Below are positions 33,408 through 44,212 of a stretch of 64,000 nt of DNA, in pieces; positions within the stretch are counted from its first letter, which is position 1; each line of letters begins with the position of its first letter. The translations under genes were made by a program, and so were the position numbers. Below the pieces are notes generated by a model, which did not search any database, was not told where the DNA came from, and saw only the letters and a program-made list of their open reading frames with translations. Location: contig JARFIW010001480.1 in NCBI GenBank assembly GCA_036346225.1, positions 13,697,501 through 13,761,500 on the forward strand, in the 5' to 3' direction. This stretch comes from Platerodrilus igneus. Taxonomy: Eukaryota > Arthropoda > Insecta > Coleoptera > Lycidae.

Positions 33408-33925
33408 TGTAAAATAATTGCGGTGTAAAATTGGAATAGCTAATTAGGAGAGAGGATGGACTGTATATAATTTAAATTGATCGTTTACAAACTACAGATA
33501 ATTAATGTCTTTAAACAAATCAAAGCAAAGCGTTTACTTTAAAGCACTCACCTTAATGAATTAAGTAGCCGTGCAGACAAAAAAACGATGAAACAAATAC
33601 AACTTTTTTTTTGGCGGATGCACCGAAGCACATTTATTACAATAGCGGTTCTGAACAAAGCGGTTTATACGTAATTGGTTCTACGTATAACGAGTACAAC
33701 TGCGATGCGGTCAGTTCGAAAGACGAAACTATACTCTGCTATCGATTTTCCAGTCACTGCACTGTCTACACATGCGGAGTAACAACGTTTCACACTCGCG
33801 GCACATGTTAGCGCGTGCTTCAAGTAAAACCATGGGAATTAAATATACTGCGGCGAATTTAAAATAACCAACAAGCTCGATGTATTAATAAAACTGACAG
33901 TAAAATTTACAATATAAACGGAACA
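33408..33925 (-). repeat. BEL/Pao LTR 3 (5' end of the array)
   Basis: 518 bp; lacks about 14 bp that the other two carry after CATGGGAATT. Its outer end, GGAACA, is followed by the target duplication TGTAT at 33926-33930. Confidence 0.85.
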
Positions 33926-33930
33926 TGTAT

Positions 33931-34319
33931 ATTTCTAATCTTAAGTTTGCCACATTATCAGGTTTCTTGGTCTGAACAGCTTCAGTTTAAATTCGGAGTT
34001 TTTCCGCTATATTATTATAGGTTTCCTTACTGGGTGGAATGTATTTAAGGCCCAAGTTCAACAACTCTAATTTTTCCTTATTTAAAAATACTTCACTAAG
34101 ATTCACAATCGTGGGATAAAAAGAATGGATAAAATGAACGATTTTTGAATTTGTGATTATTCTGTTTCACTTTGTTGCATAAAATTTTAATTTTATTTAA
34201 TAATTTAGAAAAATCTTAGTGTCATATCCTTCGATGTCATTTTTGATGTGTATAATTTCTTGCCATTCATAACCGTGTAAATGAAGTTTATGTAATTGTA
34301 AATTAATCGAGTCCATTTG
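33931..34319. other. AT-rich spacer, nothing recognised
   Basis: No gene or repeat that I can support between the BEL array and the Harbinger element. Confidence 0.35.
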
Positions 34320-34322
34320 TTA

Positions 34323-34822
34323 GGTGCGATTCCTATAAAGCGCCTGACGCACGCGTCTGACGTATTGCGTCTGACGCTTACGTCTGTCGCATATGGTTGT
34401 GATTCCTATAAGCGTCAACCGCGAACGTTTTAACTACACAACCAGTTGTACAATATAAGCGAACGCGATTTATTATTATATTTGCTATTAGAAGAAAATT
34501 AAAAGGAAGAAATTTTATTTCAGCATTCAATAAAAAAGTGAAACGCAGACGTACACTCTGTATTTAAAACAAGAGTTGATGAAGGATTCTTTACAACACT
34601 TATCAATAGGCATTTATTAACAGATGACAAGAAATCCGGGAGTTTTTTTAGGCTAGACATTGTTCAGTTTAACTTTGTCCTCAATCTTATTAAAGAAGAT
34701 CTTAAAAAGGATTCTTCAAATTGATTTATGCACCCAATAGCTGCAGATGAAAAATTAACCATCACGCTGAGGTAAGTAACTAAAAAGCAAGCGTGCGTCA
34801 GGCGCTTCATAGGAACCGCACC
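34323..34822 (+). mobile_element. PIF/Harbinger deletion derivative, 500 bp, TTA duplication
   Basis: Terminal inverted repeats of 32 bp with two mismatches: both ends begin GGTGCG(A/G)TTCCTAT and continue AAGCGCCTGACGCACGC. TTA flanks each side (34320-34322, 34823-34825), the target preference of PIF/Harbinger. Inside, plus-strand frames give FKTRVDEGFFTTLINRHLL, GSFFRLDIVQFNFVLNLI and EKLTITLR, which fit the N-terminal part of the Harbinger transposase just before its DDE domain; a stop interrupts and the catalytic domain is deleted. The left subterminal part repeats GCGTCTGACG and a second GTGATTCCTATAAGCGTC, so the end motif is partly duplicated. Non-autonomous. Confidence 0.8.
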
Positions 34823-34929
34823 TTAAAATGAGAATTATTGGCATTAGTAACGGAAAATGCTTAACCAGTTGATACGTTCATTTACGGTCGATGAATTAAA
34901 AACCACATCGATTTCATTGCTACTCTTCC

Positions 34930-36140
34930 ATATGTCAATAACATCCTATATATTTTACATTTTTATAATAAATACGCTGGCGAATAATTTTCAATCTCAA
35001 TCTATCTACACTAAAACGACGAGTTTACGCTATAAATTATATAGTTGGCACCTTGTTTTGAGTATCCGTTAACTGGCTACACATTACTATAGCGTAAAAT
35101 TAATCCTTATACTGCTACGACCGAAAAACTCGTTGAAATAGTGTATTCTATTGTTTGATAAAGCTTGAGTCGAGTTTTCTAATCTCCTTTTTGGTATGTT
35201 GATAACGCGAGCATCGATGCTCGAATTTTTGTTATTTAAAACAGTTTCAATTTGATTCTGCAGTTCGTCCTCGTGTATTTTTCTAAACTACTCGTTCTAT
35301 TACTCCAAGAGCGATGCACGTTTTTTCTTTATAAGAAGTGTAGATTTTGGGTGTATCGACAAGTGCTACCGAGTTATTAATACTAGCAAGACTCTCTTTC
35401 TAGCTCTTAGCTAGAGGTCAAATTGTTTTACGTAGGCCGAATATTTTTCTTATGTAGAACCAACTGCGCTAGTAAGTGTTCGGCTGTTGCAGGGAGTATC
35501 ACGGTGTTGAACATCTGTCGACCGTGGTGACGCTACATCTGAACCCCAGCACCCGGACACTTTGCTGACCCACCTCCGTGAATTCAATGGGCACACGATA
35601 ATAGCTGGCACTTGGAGTTATGTTGTATTAGTGTTCCCATATATCGGGAGCACCTCTTTTCTTCCTACTTTTGTTGTTCGTGCGTTGCTGGTGCTCCATA
35701 GTACTTCACTACATGATTATTAGAATTTGTTCTACCGTAAATTATTTTTTTACTTTAACACTCTAGTATTATGAGCAAGCATAAACAGTAATTTTTCTCT
35801 TTTTTCTTTTTTATTAATGTCAAACGAAATGTGCACTTCGTACGTAAATTTCTAAAATTTGTTCTTTATAACACAACTATTTTTTTTTTTGTTGATTCAA
35901 ACCGAATTTTTTCTTTTTTTATGAATGTTTACTGTAAATAGAAAATCGATGACGATGTATTTTTGGTGTTGCTAGGAATCCCCCCTCTATGCATTGGTAG
36001 TTGGCCCGGTATTTCTACGTTTCTTGCGTTCTGTTTCGTCATCATGATTCGTGCGGGTCCGCACTTTAAATATCCTTTCTATTTCTATCTGACCCGTACG
36101 CTGCATAACGTAGCAAGATTAAGCAAAAATATTACTCTTG
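34930..36140 (+). repeat. Unclassified dispersed repeat, copy 2 (partner at 1140-2530)
   Basis: Same order of landmarks as copy 1, from ATAACATCCTAT...AATAAATACGCT at the left to AACGTAGCAAGATTAAGCAAAAA at the right. The 80-bp triplication is absent. Frames at 34857-35072 and 35963-36241 do not resemble known proteins and are not shared with copy 1. Confidence 0.55.
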
Positions 36141-36870
36141 AGTGGTTGAATCATTTTCAGGAAGGTATCTTTCATTATTTGCTCTATGAGAAAAGTTTTC
36201 AAAGTAAGGTCTATGCTCTTCAGGGACCCACTGCATCATGAGGTCTGTATACATTCCACTATTTATTTTTTTGCGTACTCTCAATTTTGGTATCGCCGCT
36301 GGCATAACATGTTCTTTCTTATTTCTTTTAAACTCAGCAGTTTTAAAGTATTATCTGCAAAACATATCTTATAATACAATTCATTGTCTCCTTTGCGAAA
36401 CTGTAACTAAACTACATGTTAATATTCCAGCTTTAGCCACTGAAATTATCTGTCCGCACAGTTAAGTTTTCAGTAAGTTTATCATGATCTCTCAGCTCTT
36501 CAATCGCCATGTGAATAAATACGATGCTATTTTGATACCTCCTCGGGTAGCTGTAACTTCATCCCAGATGTTACACTAATATTTGTCAACGGTTGAGTCA
36601 TAAATTGTACTATTTAGTATCCAGAGTTTTCTTGAATACTAACTTTGACGGTTCTTCAAATCAGGTGTCGGAAAACATTTTTGAAGATTAGACATAAGGA
36701 CTCTCAAACCTTCATTAGCATGGCCTTTTAGTTTATCTTGTTTTTTTCATTCATACCTACGTGAACCTTCTTTCAGGTAGTCCTCCTTTTGTGTAAGTTC
36801 ATTGAGCATTTCATAATTTTTTCATTTTTAATATTGCAGTCCAGTTTGTCGCAAACATAGCAAGTGTCGT
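36141..36870. other. Unassigned sequence left of the SINE
   Basis: Overlapping short frames (36186-36374, 36238-36465) without recognisable domains. It ends at the 13-bp duplication flanking the SINE. Confidence 0.35.
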
Positions 36871-36883
36871 TGTCTGGCGAGTG

Positions 36884-36964
36884 GTCGGCGTCGCCGTGGA
36901 TCAATGTAGTAAGCGTAAGACTGCGGATCCCAAGGTCCCGGGTTCAAATCCCGACACGGCCGAC
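36884..36964 (+). promoter_or_regulatory. tRNA-derived internal pol III promoter of the SINE
   Basis: The ends GTCGGC and GCCGAC can pair as an acceptor stem. TGGATCAATG (about 36897-36906) is a weak A box and GGTTCAAATCC (36941-36951) a good B box with flanking G/C pairing as in a T arm. The anticodon arm does not fold well, so this is not a functional tRNA gene and no isotype is assigned. Confidence 0.7.
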
Positions 36965-37188
36965 TGCTTAAAAAATGACAAGTGAGCATTTTTCACAAAA
37001 ATTACGCCCTCGTTCGGATGAGAGGTTAAATGGAGGTCCCGTGTGTGAGTGTTGTCACGCACGTTAAAGATCCCTACCTTGTCTGGTACGGCAAGGATTC
37101 GGCAAAATTCTAAATTTCCAGGCAACAAAAAACTCGCCCCCTGGCCAATGTAGTACCTACAGGTGGAGCATTGATAATCTAAATGAAC
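36884..37188 (+). mobile_element. Full-length tRNA-headed SINE, 305 bp, 13-bp target duplication
   Basis: Perfect 13-bp duplication TGTCTGGCGAGTG at 36871-36883 and 37189-37201. The head is tRNA-like; the body carries TCGTTCGGATGAGAGGTTAA, GGAGGTCCCGTGTGTGAGTG, CACGCACGTTAAAGATCCCT and TTCGGCAAAATTCTAAATTT, then CTGGCCAATGTAGTACCT. It ends GATAATCTAAATGAAC rather than in poly(A). The body resembles the conserved central domains shared by unrelated animal SINEs, but I do not assign it to a named one. SINEs depend on a partner LINE for movement. Two further copies lie in this window (26884-27141; 62728-64000, minus). Confidence 0.85.
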
Positions 37189-37201
37189 TGTCTGGCGAGT
37201 G

Positions 37202-39552
37202 AAAAGATAAATTGTAACCTTCATTGAAAACTTTGAACCACGCAAAATTTTTTTGGTTTAATTTTTTTTCTACACTCATCTACATACAATGAGCACATCA
37301 TGAAAATGTTTAGGTGATTATCCAAATATTTACGTTTCGTTCTGTCTCTGTTATTATTATTTATTTTTTCTTTACTTAATTAATTAAATAAGTAATTAAA
37401 GTTATTCCTGGGTTCTTTAATATTGTTTGATGAAACCAGTGAACTTAAGGAAAGATTTCCTTAAGATGATAGAACTCAACTATTTTCCGACTATGCTAGG
37501 GGTCGGGTACAGCTTATGAGGATTAGTCGTGGTTCTTTTTACAAAACATTATTTACTTACTGACTCAACTTATACCAAAATAGGGATATGAGGGGGCGCC
37601 ACCAAGTCAAAGTTTTAAACACAGAGTTTCCTTAAGGGGGACTTGGGAGTCCTTAGAGAGGAATATTGTATTTACTGCTTAAGCCGGAGCTGTAAGGAAA
37701 ATAGGATTAAATTAGCAAAGGAGGACACAAGAGGTGTACTCTTGTTACCTCATACAAGAGAAAAGCTATAAATATCAATTATGTACACACTTTTGTAGAC
37801 ACAAATATTATGCATCAAATTTTGAAAGTGTTATCAGTGCTCCTTAATCAAATGGAATCTACAAATATTAATATATTAAAGGTATTTATGCCTCTTGCTC
37901 CTTGATTCAATTACGCTATTCTTGAACTCACTTGTTCAAAATAAAACAATTACTTAAATGAATTAAATGATGGTTCTTTAATCAAATATTGCCTTCTCTA
38001 TGATAAAAGATTGTATCCACAAAATATATACACCAAATTGTAGTTCAATTTCTTCTACGCAGTTGTAGAATAATAAAATCAAACAAAATATCAAAACATG
38101 TTAAGCATTTCCTTTTTTGTCACAAAGCTATTTCAAATCAGTACCCAAAATATTAGATCTGTTATTTGGTTTACAGGTGTATATGGAAATTTAAAAAATC
38201 TAATAATTTAACTTTCATATTTGCTTTAAGTATAATTACATACAAATAAAAACTTTAATCAGGACTCAATTAGGGTGTTTAAGTTAATTTATAATAATAA
38301 CAGGTACAACCCTGGATTTAAGTGCTGATAAATACAAAACATCAAAAGTCTTTTATAGTTGCCAAACAAAATAAGAATCGTAGGTCATCAGGATGTTGTA
38401 CTTGATATGTTGCTTTGTATTAATATTGGCCTAATACGGACGTTATGTGAAAATAATAAGAAAGGTTTACCTTGTACAGCGATGTTCTTGTTTGTGTAAG
38501 AGTGTTACTTTGTCTAAACCAGATGTGCTTACATACGGTTCCTCAACAAACAAATGATGTCGGCTGTCTACATGTTGTGATGTAGTCAACTGTACGTTTC
38601 TTGGACCCAATTATACGAACTTGAAGTGTATTTCTTTCTTTGCAAAATGAAACAAACAAATCCAATCCAACAGCTATCCAAAATGCTTTGTTGTTTTTTT
38701 GGCATTCCATTCGTTACAAAACAATTATGTTGACCGTAATTATCCACTTTATTAATTGCAAATACCGGAAATCCGCAAAGCATTGAGATTAATTTTATAA
38801 ACTAATTGAAAACAATATTAACAAGTTACGAGATCATTATTAGAATTTCTTGGAGTACGTTTTATAATTTTTGGAAAAACAAAAATTTACAAACTCGGAT
38901 ATCTTATTATCGGAAAACTATTGAGCGTACAAACGCTATTTTATTAAAAGTTCTACATTAAAACACACGAAAAGTTATCACTGGATTTCTTTCGTTATCT
39001 TTCAACTGCATTCTCTTTCGAATAAAACATCATGGCAATTAAAAGATTATCGTAAACTTGAGTAAATTATGTAAACTGAAGAAAATTATGTTATACTGGA
39101 GATAATTATTACTAATTGAAGAACATTCAAATTAATTCAAGAGAATTATGATTAAAATGAAGAACGCTATAACAAATTTATTTAGTTTGTCTTAGAAATT
39201 AAGTCTATGTGCTTACCATTATTAAGAAACACTTATTCGAGTGCACGTTGCACTTGAATTAAACGGCTAGGCGTAAGGCCACACGCAAATTGCTGGCTAG
39301 AACACTACACTTCTGCATCGTGTGTCTTAATCAAATGCCCATGCTAGACTGACTAGTTGGTAAACTGCGCACAAGTACTTCAAAGTCGCTTGACATTGAG
39401 GTATTTATTCAAACAGCCAACGCCTGTTAATAGCAACCAAACTAGTACTAGAGAATAATAACCGCATTATGATTGGGCTACACGATCCCAATACGAATAT
39501 TTATTTGCATAACAATATTTACGTGTTTATTTAAATGGACAAAATGACGTAT
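37202..39552. other. Long AT-rich stretch with a perfect hairpin
   Basis: No supported gene. CTTAAGGAAA and TTTCCTTAAG form a perfect 10-bp inverted repeat at 37444-37465 with a 2-nt centre. A GGGGCGCCACC near 37594 recalls the dispersed repeat family (3955, 58292, 60655), but similarity around it is weak. 39040-39170 contains loosely repeated AATTATG...TGAAGAA phrases. Confidence 0.4.
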
Positions 39553-40530
39553 TTAACGAACAACTTTAGGTGATTTGCAGTCGTCAAAAAAAATTGTTAC
39601 ACTATAGTTACTCTTATACATTGGAAACTTTGAAATATGGTTTCTGATCCGTTCTAAGCTATCGTTCAGTAATTTATTTGCTGGAATATGTTTTCCCCTA
39701 AGGTCTGGCGCCATTTTCCATCCTAACCTTACCCTGGGCTTGTTACTGTTACATAAGAATTCTCGATAGGTAAAGTAAAAATATACCACGATTTATTTTA
39801 TTGTGGATTAGATTTAATATATATCACACCCTCGCTAAAATAGAAAAATGTGCCGGAGCGCCATCGTGCATATGCCACATTTCATTTCTCAAAAGAGGTA
39901 AGTTTTCGAGTAATAAAAACAGTTTGTGTTGCAAAAACTATCTATATGAGTGACTAGTAAGTCGACTAGGCAAAAAAAACAACCAATCAAATGATCCCCA
40001 ATTATACCACCCCATACACTTAATGGGAACTGTTCTTGAAAATGCGTGTCTACAATTCCATGTGGATTGTCTTCAGTCCATATGTGGCTGTTGTAGAAAT
40101 TTATAATAGAATTGCTTTAAAAATTGGCTTCGTCGATAAAAAAGATTTTACAATCAAAATTCGGGTTAACTGCTAGCCTGTTTAGGTACCACTGGCAGAA
40201 ATTAATCCTTAAAGAGAAATCTTGAGGAAGAAGCGTCTGCAACCTTTGAATGTGGTAGGGGTTTAATAGAGAATTACGCAGGACACGTCAAACAACTTGA
40301 TGACTAACATTTAAATGTTCGCCTGTTTTTTGGTACTAGCGTCTGGATGTTCTTCTATTTCATTTAGAACAGCTTCTTCGATCTGTGGTGTTCTAACAGT
40401 ACGTGGTCTATCTGCACCATTGGTATTTTTACTAAGAGTTCCAGTTTCTACAAGACGCTTATGAATATACCAAAATACTCGTTGATCAGGTATCATTCTA
40501 TTGGGATAGAGTACCATCTACAGACGTTTG
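39553..40530 (-). pseudogene. Mariner-like transposase relic with DUF4817-type N-terminus
   Basis: The minus frame 40517-40311 gives YPNRMIPDQRVFWYIHKRL, ETGTL, and RPRTVRTPQIEEAVLNEIEE, the helix-turn-helix region common in insect transposase relatives. Downstream, in drifting frames, come FIDEANF (first catalytic Asp), SHIWTEDNPHG, SVWGGIIGDHLIGCFFLP, a LENLPLLREM segment and MHDGAPAHFS near 39870 (second catalytic Asp). The third acidic residue and the SPDL motif are no longer readable. Many stops and shifts. The enzyme would have cut and joined element ends; this copy is dead. The last frame, 39789-39553, is uncertain and may be unrelated repeat sequence. Confidence 0.7.
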
Positions 40531-41347
40531 GCTTCTCGTGCATTTTTATCCACAAGGCCATAATTGAAATGCATCTCAGCTGTTTCAGAATTTGTAATAT
40601 TTGTCATTTTTATAAGATAATAACAAGTATTTAAAACACTTTTACACCATACAGTTTACGACTTCCTTTACATATGCAGACACGAGCTACGAGTTCAAAT
40701 GCGAAGCCTACTGTCGAAATTAATAAAAGCAAAGATTGTTCACAATTAATCCAGAGCCTACTAGACGCACTTAAAAATTTTAATTTAATCTAGCGATTTA
40801 CGAAAAATAGTTTCTTATTATTTTCTTCAATAACGGTAATAGATATGAAAAAACTGCAACAGACCAAAAAGTTTCTAAACAAAACAGAAAATTTATTTTG
40901 TGTTTTAAAATCTACCAACGGTGCACCTCAAAAGGTATAGGGAGAAAGATTGGAAACGAAGCATTTGCGGACCTATGTTTATATAAATTTTTAGTCATAA
41001 TATTCGCCAAAGAATCATACCCTTTCGTATGTACATGATATTTAGAAATATCCTGTATAAATATTACAATATTATGTAAGAAATAAAAATAATATTATTA
41101 AATATAATTTGCATTCATGGTATTAATATTTTGACCGTCACGTATTCATTTTTTTTGTACATAGTGAAATGTAGAAATAAATTAATTTAATTTTTTTAAT
41201 CCAGTATCTTTTAAAATACCTTAAAATAGAGCATGTACAATAATATTTAACACAACAACAGTAATAGTAAGAACAGATATGTACACAAAAATCTGTACAT
41301 AATTACCTCTGGTCAAAAGCACAGAAAATACTGTGACAGTCAATCCG
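40531..41347. other. AT-rich spacer, nothing recognised
   Basis: Sequence between the mariner relic and the TTAA at 41348-41351 that marks the piggyBac end. Confidence 0.35.
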
Positions 41348-41351
41348 TTAA

Positions 41352-41366
41352 CCCTAGAGTACTAAT
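41352..41366 (+). repeat. piggyBac left terminal inverted repeat
   Basis: CCCTAGAGTACTAAT directly after TTAA; pairs with 49377-49391. Confidence 0.8.
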
Positions 41367-41515
41367 ATGATTTCACCAAACATGGTTACTAACGTGTCAT
41401 AAATTTTACGACTTATTTTTAAAAAGCTATATTATGATTAAAACTTTATCTATGTTAAAATAAAATATTGTGAACTATAAAGATATATAAAACTTAAAAA
41501 CTATACAAGTTAAAG

Positions 41516-43373
41516 TTATTCTCTTGTGCACATTTTGCAATTGTTTTCTCGGTGTTGTCCACATATTGGCTTTTTGCAGCGGCAACAATATGTAGTTGTC
41601 ATACGCCGTAAACGTGTTGGGCAATAGAAACAGATTATACTTTTCTCTGGTGTCAGTGCCTGTATATCTTCCTCGACCTTTAATTGTAAAATGGCTCCAA
41701 TATCTAGACGAAGTTTGCGAGGAAAATGTTTATTCCCCAATCTACGCTCCATCCATGATTTTGCAAGGGAACGGCTTAGAGCAAACATAAATTCATTGTG
41801 CGGTGAAGATTTTTTCTTTATTTGGTTATTGTTGCTACAGTATAGAATATAGCTATTTATACTTGCTATATTAACCATGTTGTAAAACATACATCATGAC
41901 CATCTTCTTGTTTTTCTGTTTGTTGACATATTAGAGCACATCTGATCAAATGTATCGACACCTGACTTGGTAGCATTGTAGCACTAACAATTTCCTGTTT
42001 TTTACTGTTTTGTATCAATTGTAGCAGTTTCGTGCATAGTTGATAGCAACAGCACTAATTTCTTCCTTTTTGCCATATAAGATACTAATATCTTACTTTT
42101 GTCAAAGCAAAATAAAGATGTCTTTGGTTTTCTATTTAAGCATTTCAGTAGTTCTGGGGGAATTTCAAGATTATCTTTTGCAAATTGTTCCAACAATTGT
42201 AAGTCTATATGGATCATCTAGCAGCTCGTCTGATAATGGAGCTGACGTGAACCAATTAACCATTGTAATATTTCGGTTGCTGCCATGCACTGGCATTGAT
42301 CATTTATTTTGAATAGGTGTCACATAGCATGACAAGCTTTATCCCGTATTTTGTCGGTTTATTTGGTATGTACATACGAAATTGACATCTACCTCTAAAC
42401 CCTACTAATTGTTCATCAACTATCAAATACGATGAAGAGATATAAGAAGTCTTGCAAACGTCGATGAATGTATCCCGTATGTCGCGAATTGGTGCAAATG
42501 AATTATCTTTTCGTCTGTTATCTATTGTGGTCTTATCATCAAACCTTAGACAATTTATTAAGAACAAAAACCGTTAGCAACTCATGCATGCTGTTTAAAA
42601 TGAGCCAGATAATTCAGAATTGAACATGTGTCTCGCGCGTAAGTGATTGTCTTTTTTTACAGCACTGAATAATAGCAATCCTACAAATTCCAGTAACTCC
42701 TCTCTTGAAGTTTCAGACACTGTACTATTTAAATTTTTATAATTTTGAACTTGGCGTCTAATCTCCTCCTTTGTGTGTACAACAATTTTGTCAATAATTT
42801 CCTCAGAAGAGAAGTGCAAAAAGCAATCTTCTGGTTTGTCATATTTTTTGCAAATACCTTTGCTGCCAGGTATAAAGTGTACTAAATTTCTTTTTGCAGT
42901 TCGTTGAGATTTCTGACGTGCAATACTTGACCATTTAGCACATTTTTTTCCCGTTAGTCGTACTTTATTGTGCGTTAGTATATAAGCATCATTTTTTGCT
43001 CGTTTTGGCAAGGGCGCATAGGTGTCCGATAAAGTAACTTGACTTTTTCCTCGTGATGTAGAGGGTTCATTTATTGTAGCCAGTTCTTCATTATGCATGC
43101 TAAAGACATGAGATGAAACAGTGTTTACTGCAGCACGACCGTTGGTTGTGCGGTGATTTGCATCTCTACAAGAGGTTGCATGTTTTCAGCAACCACTGGC
43201 ACGTCACTATCATAATCTTCGGAATCATCAACATCGTCCACTTCAAGATTATCATGTTCCCAATCGCTTCCGCTATCTTCAAAAGGCTTTCCTTCGTCTT
43301 CGTCACCATTCATAATTTTATTAATTTCAAATTCAATTTCTGCATCAGTAAGGGGTCGATGTTGATCATTCAT
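41516..43373 (-). pseudogene. piggyBac transposase, frameshifted
   Basis: Minus-strand fragments in order. 43373-43125: acidic N-terminus (MNDQHRPLTDAEIEFEINK, then an Asp/Glu/Ser-rich stretch). 43098-42595: the dimerisation/DNA-binding and first RNase-H-fold part, ending LRARHMFNSELSGS. 42567-42304: IRDTFIDVCKTSYISSSYLI, then VDEQLVGFRGR and YIPNKPTKYGIKLVMLCDTY, the conserved catalytic core block. 42217-42002: LEIPPELL and YMAKRKKLVLLLSTMHE. 41890-41516: the C-terminus with CFYCPTRLRRMTTTYCCRC and CGQHRENNCKMC, the cysteine-rich domain that binds the ends. At least four frame breaks, so inactive. The enzyme excises and inserts at TTAA without footprints. Confidence 0.85.
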
Positions 43374-43594
43374 TTTTATTTGAAATAGCTAACATAACTT
43401 TCCACAAAAGAATCAATTTTACAGAGCACCTAAAGAAATCACCCACAAAAATTATACACTAATACTATAATGTAAAGTTTACGATAGCGATAGCAATAGA
43501 GCTACTTTTAATTACAATTTCGACACTACCTCCACTGCAATAGGCTTCACACAACTAAATAGGAAGGTACTAGAAACATAAACTCGGTGGCGGT

Positions 43595-44108
43595 TGAAGT
43601 GCTCCTTTTTTTCACACCTGAATTTATTTCACTATTTTGATGGTTAATTGTGCCTCGGACTACTAAGTCATTCAGTAAACAAAACAAAAAGAACATGGAA
43701 AATACTTATTTATTGCAATTATAAACACACAAACTCCTCCTCTCAGGGCGCGTAGAAATATTGAAAGGAATCGTATCCAACGTTAATGTTAAACCAAATG
43801 CAACTAGCAGTATTTAAATTAATGGCTGTTACAAATACAATTAGATATACCATGCCACTACGGTATATCAAATAAACAATAATAAATTCAATAAACAACT
43901 GGAAACGAAATACAGAGTGATACTACCTTAATAATAATTGTCCCAGAGCATTTATTACACTGGTCACAATGAACGAACTATCACCGTCGCGACTTCCCTC
44001 TACTTTTTGGTCACGTATTACCCTCACGAGCACTCAAGGCAGACTGCCGAATCCGTACTACGCGCACATACCACTTAGTTAAGGGCGGCACCACTAAAAC
44101 GCACCACA
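43595..44108 (-). repeat. Gypsy 3' LTR
   Basis: On the minus strand starts TGTGGTGCGTTTTAGTGG and ends in GGAGCACTTCA. The outer edge is followed by CGGT (plus 43591-43594). Confidence 0.9.
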
Positions 44109-44120
44109 ATACCCCTCCGA
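44109..44120 (-). other. Polypurine tract of the gypsy element
   Basis: CGGAGGGGTATT on the minus strand directly before the 3' LTR start TGTGGTG; primes plus-strand DNA synthesis in such elements. Confidence 0.7.
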
Positions 44121-44212
44121 TTAAAATCGATTACATAAAATGTTGGAGAGATTAATCTAACTAACAACTAACAACGCACTTAACTAACTTAACCTAACAC
44201 ATTGTAAAGTGA

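Larger units (their letters stand above)
27570..33925 (-). mobile_element. BEL/Pao composite element: three LTRs, two internal regions, TGTAT duplication
   Basis: Three LTRs (27570-28096, 28852-29385, 33408-33925) surround a 755-bp internal region A (28097-28851) and a 4022-bp internal region B (29386-33407). All face the same way, minus. The outer boundaries are flanked by TGTAT at 27565-27569 and 33926-33930, the 5-bp duplication usual for this superfamily; neither side of the middle LTR shows it. On the minus strand the order is LTR, gag, protease, RT, RNase H, a tail identical to that of the deletion derivative, LTR, short gag start with tail, LTR. Integrase is missing. Inference: recombination or template switching between a long copy and an internally deleted copy made the array. 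Cannot move by itself. Confidence 0.85.

Noticed and set aside
36884..36964. A functional tRNA gene
   Set aside because: Acceptor and T arms are plausible but the anticodon arm does not fold, and the sequence is the head of a 305-bp SINE with its own target duplication.
39553..39789. Separate 78-codon gene (minus)
   Set aside because: It follows the decayed mariner transposase in the same orientation and part of it resembles the start of the dispersed repeat family; no independent support.
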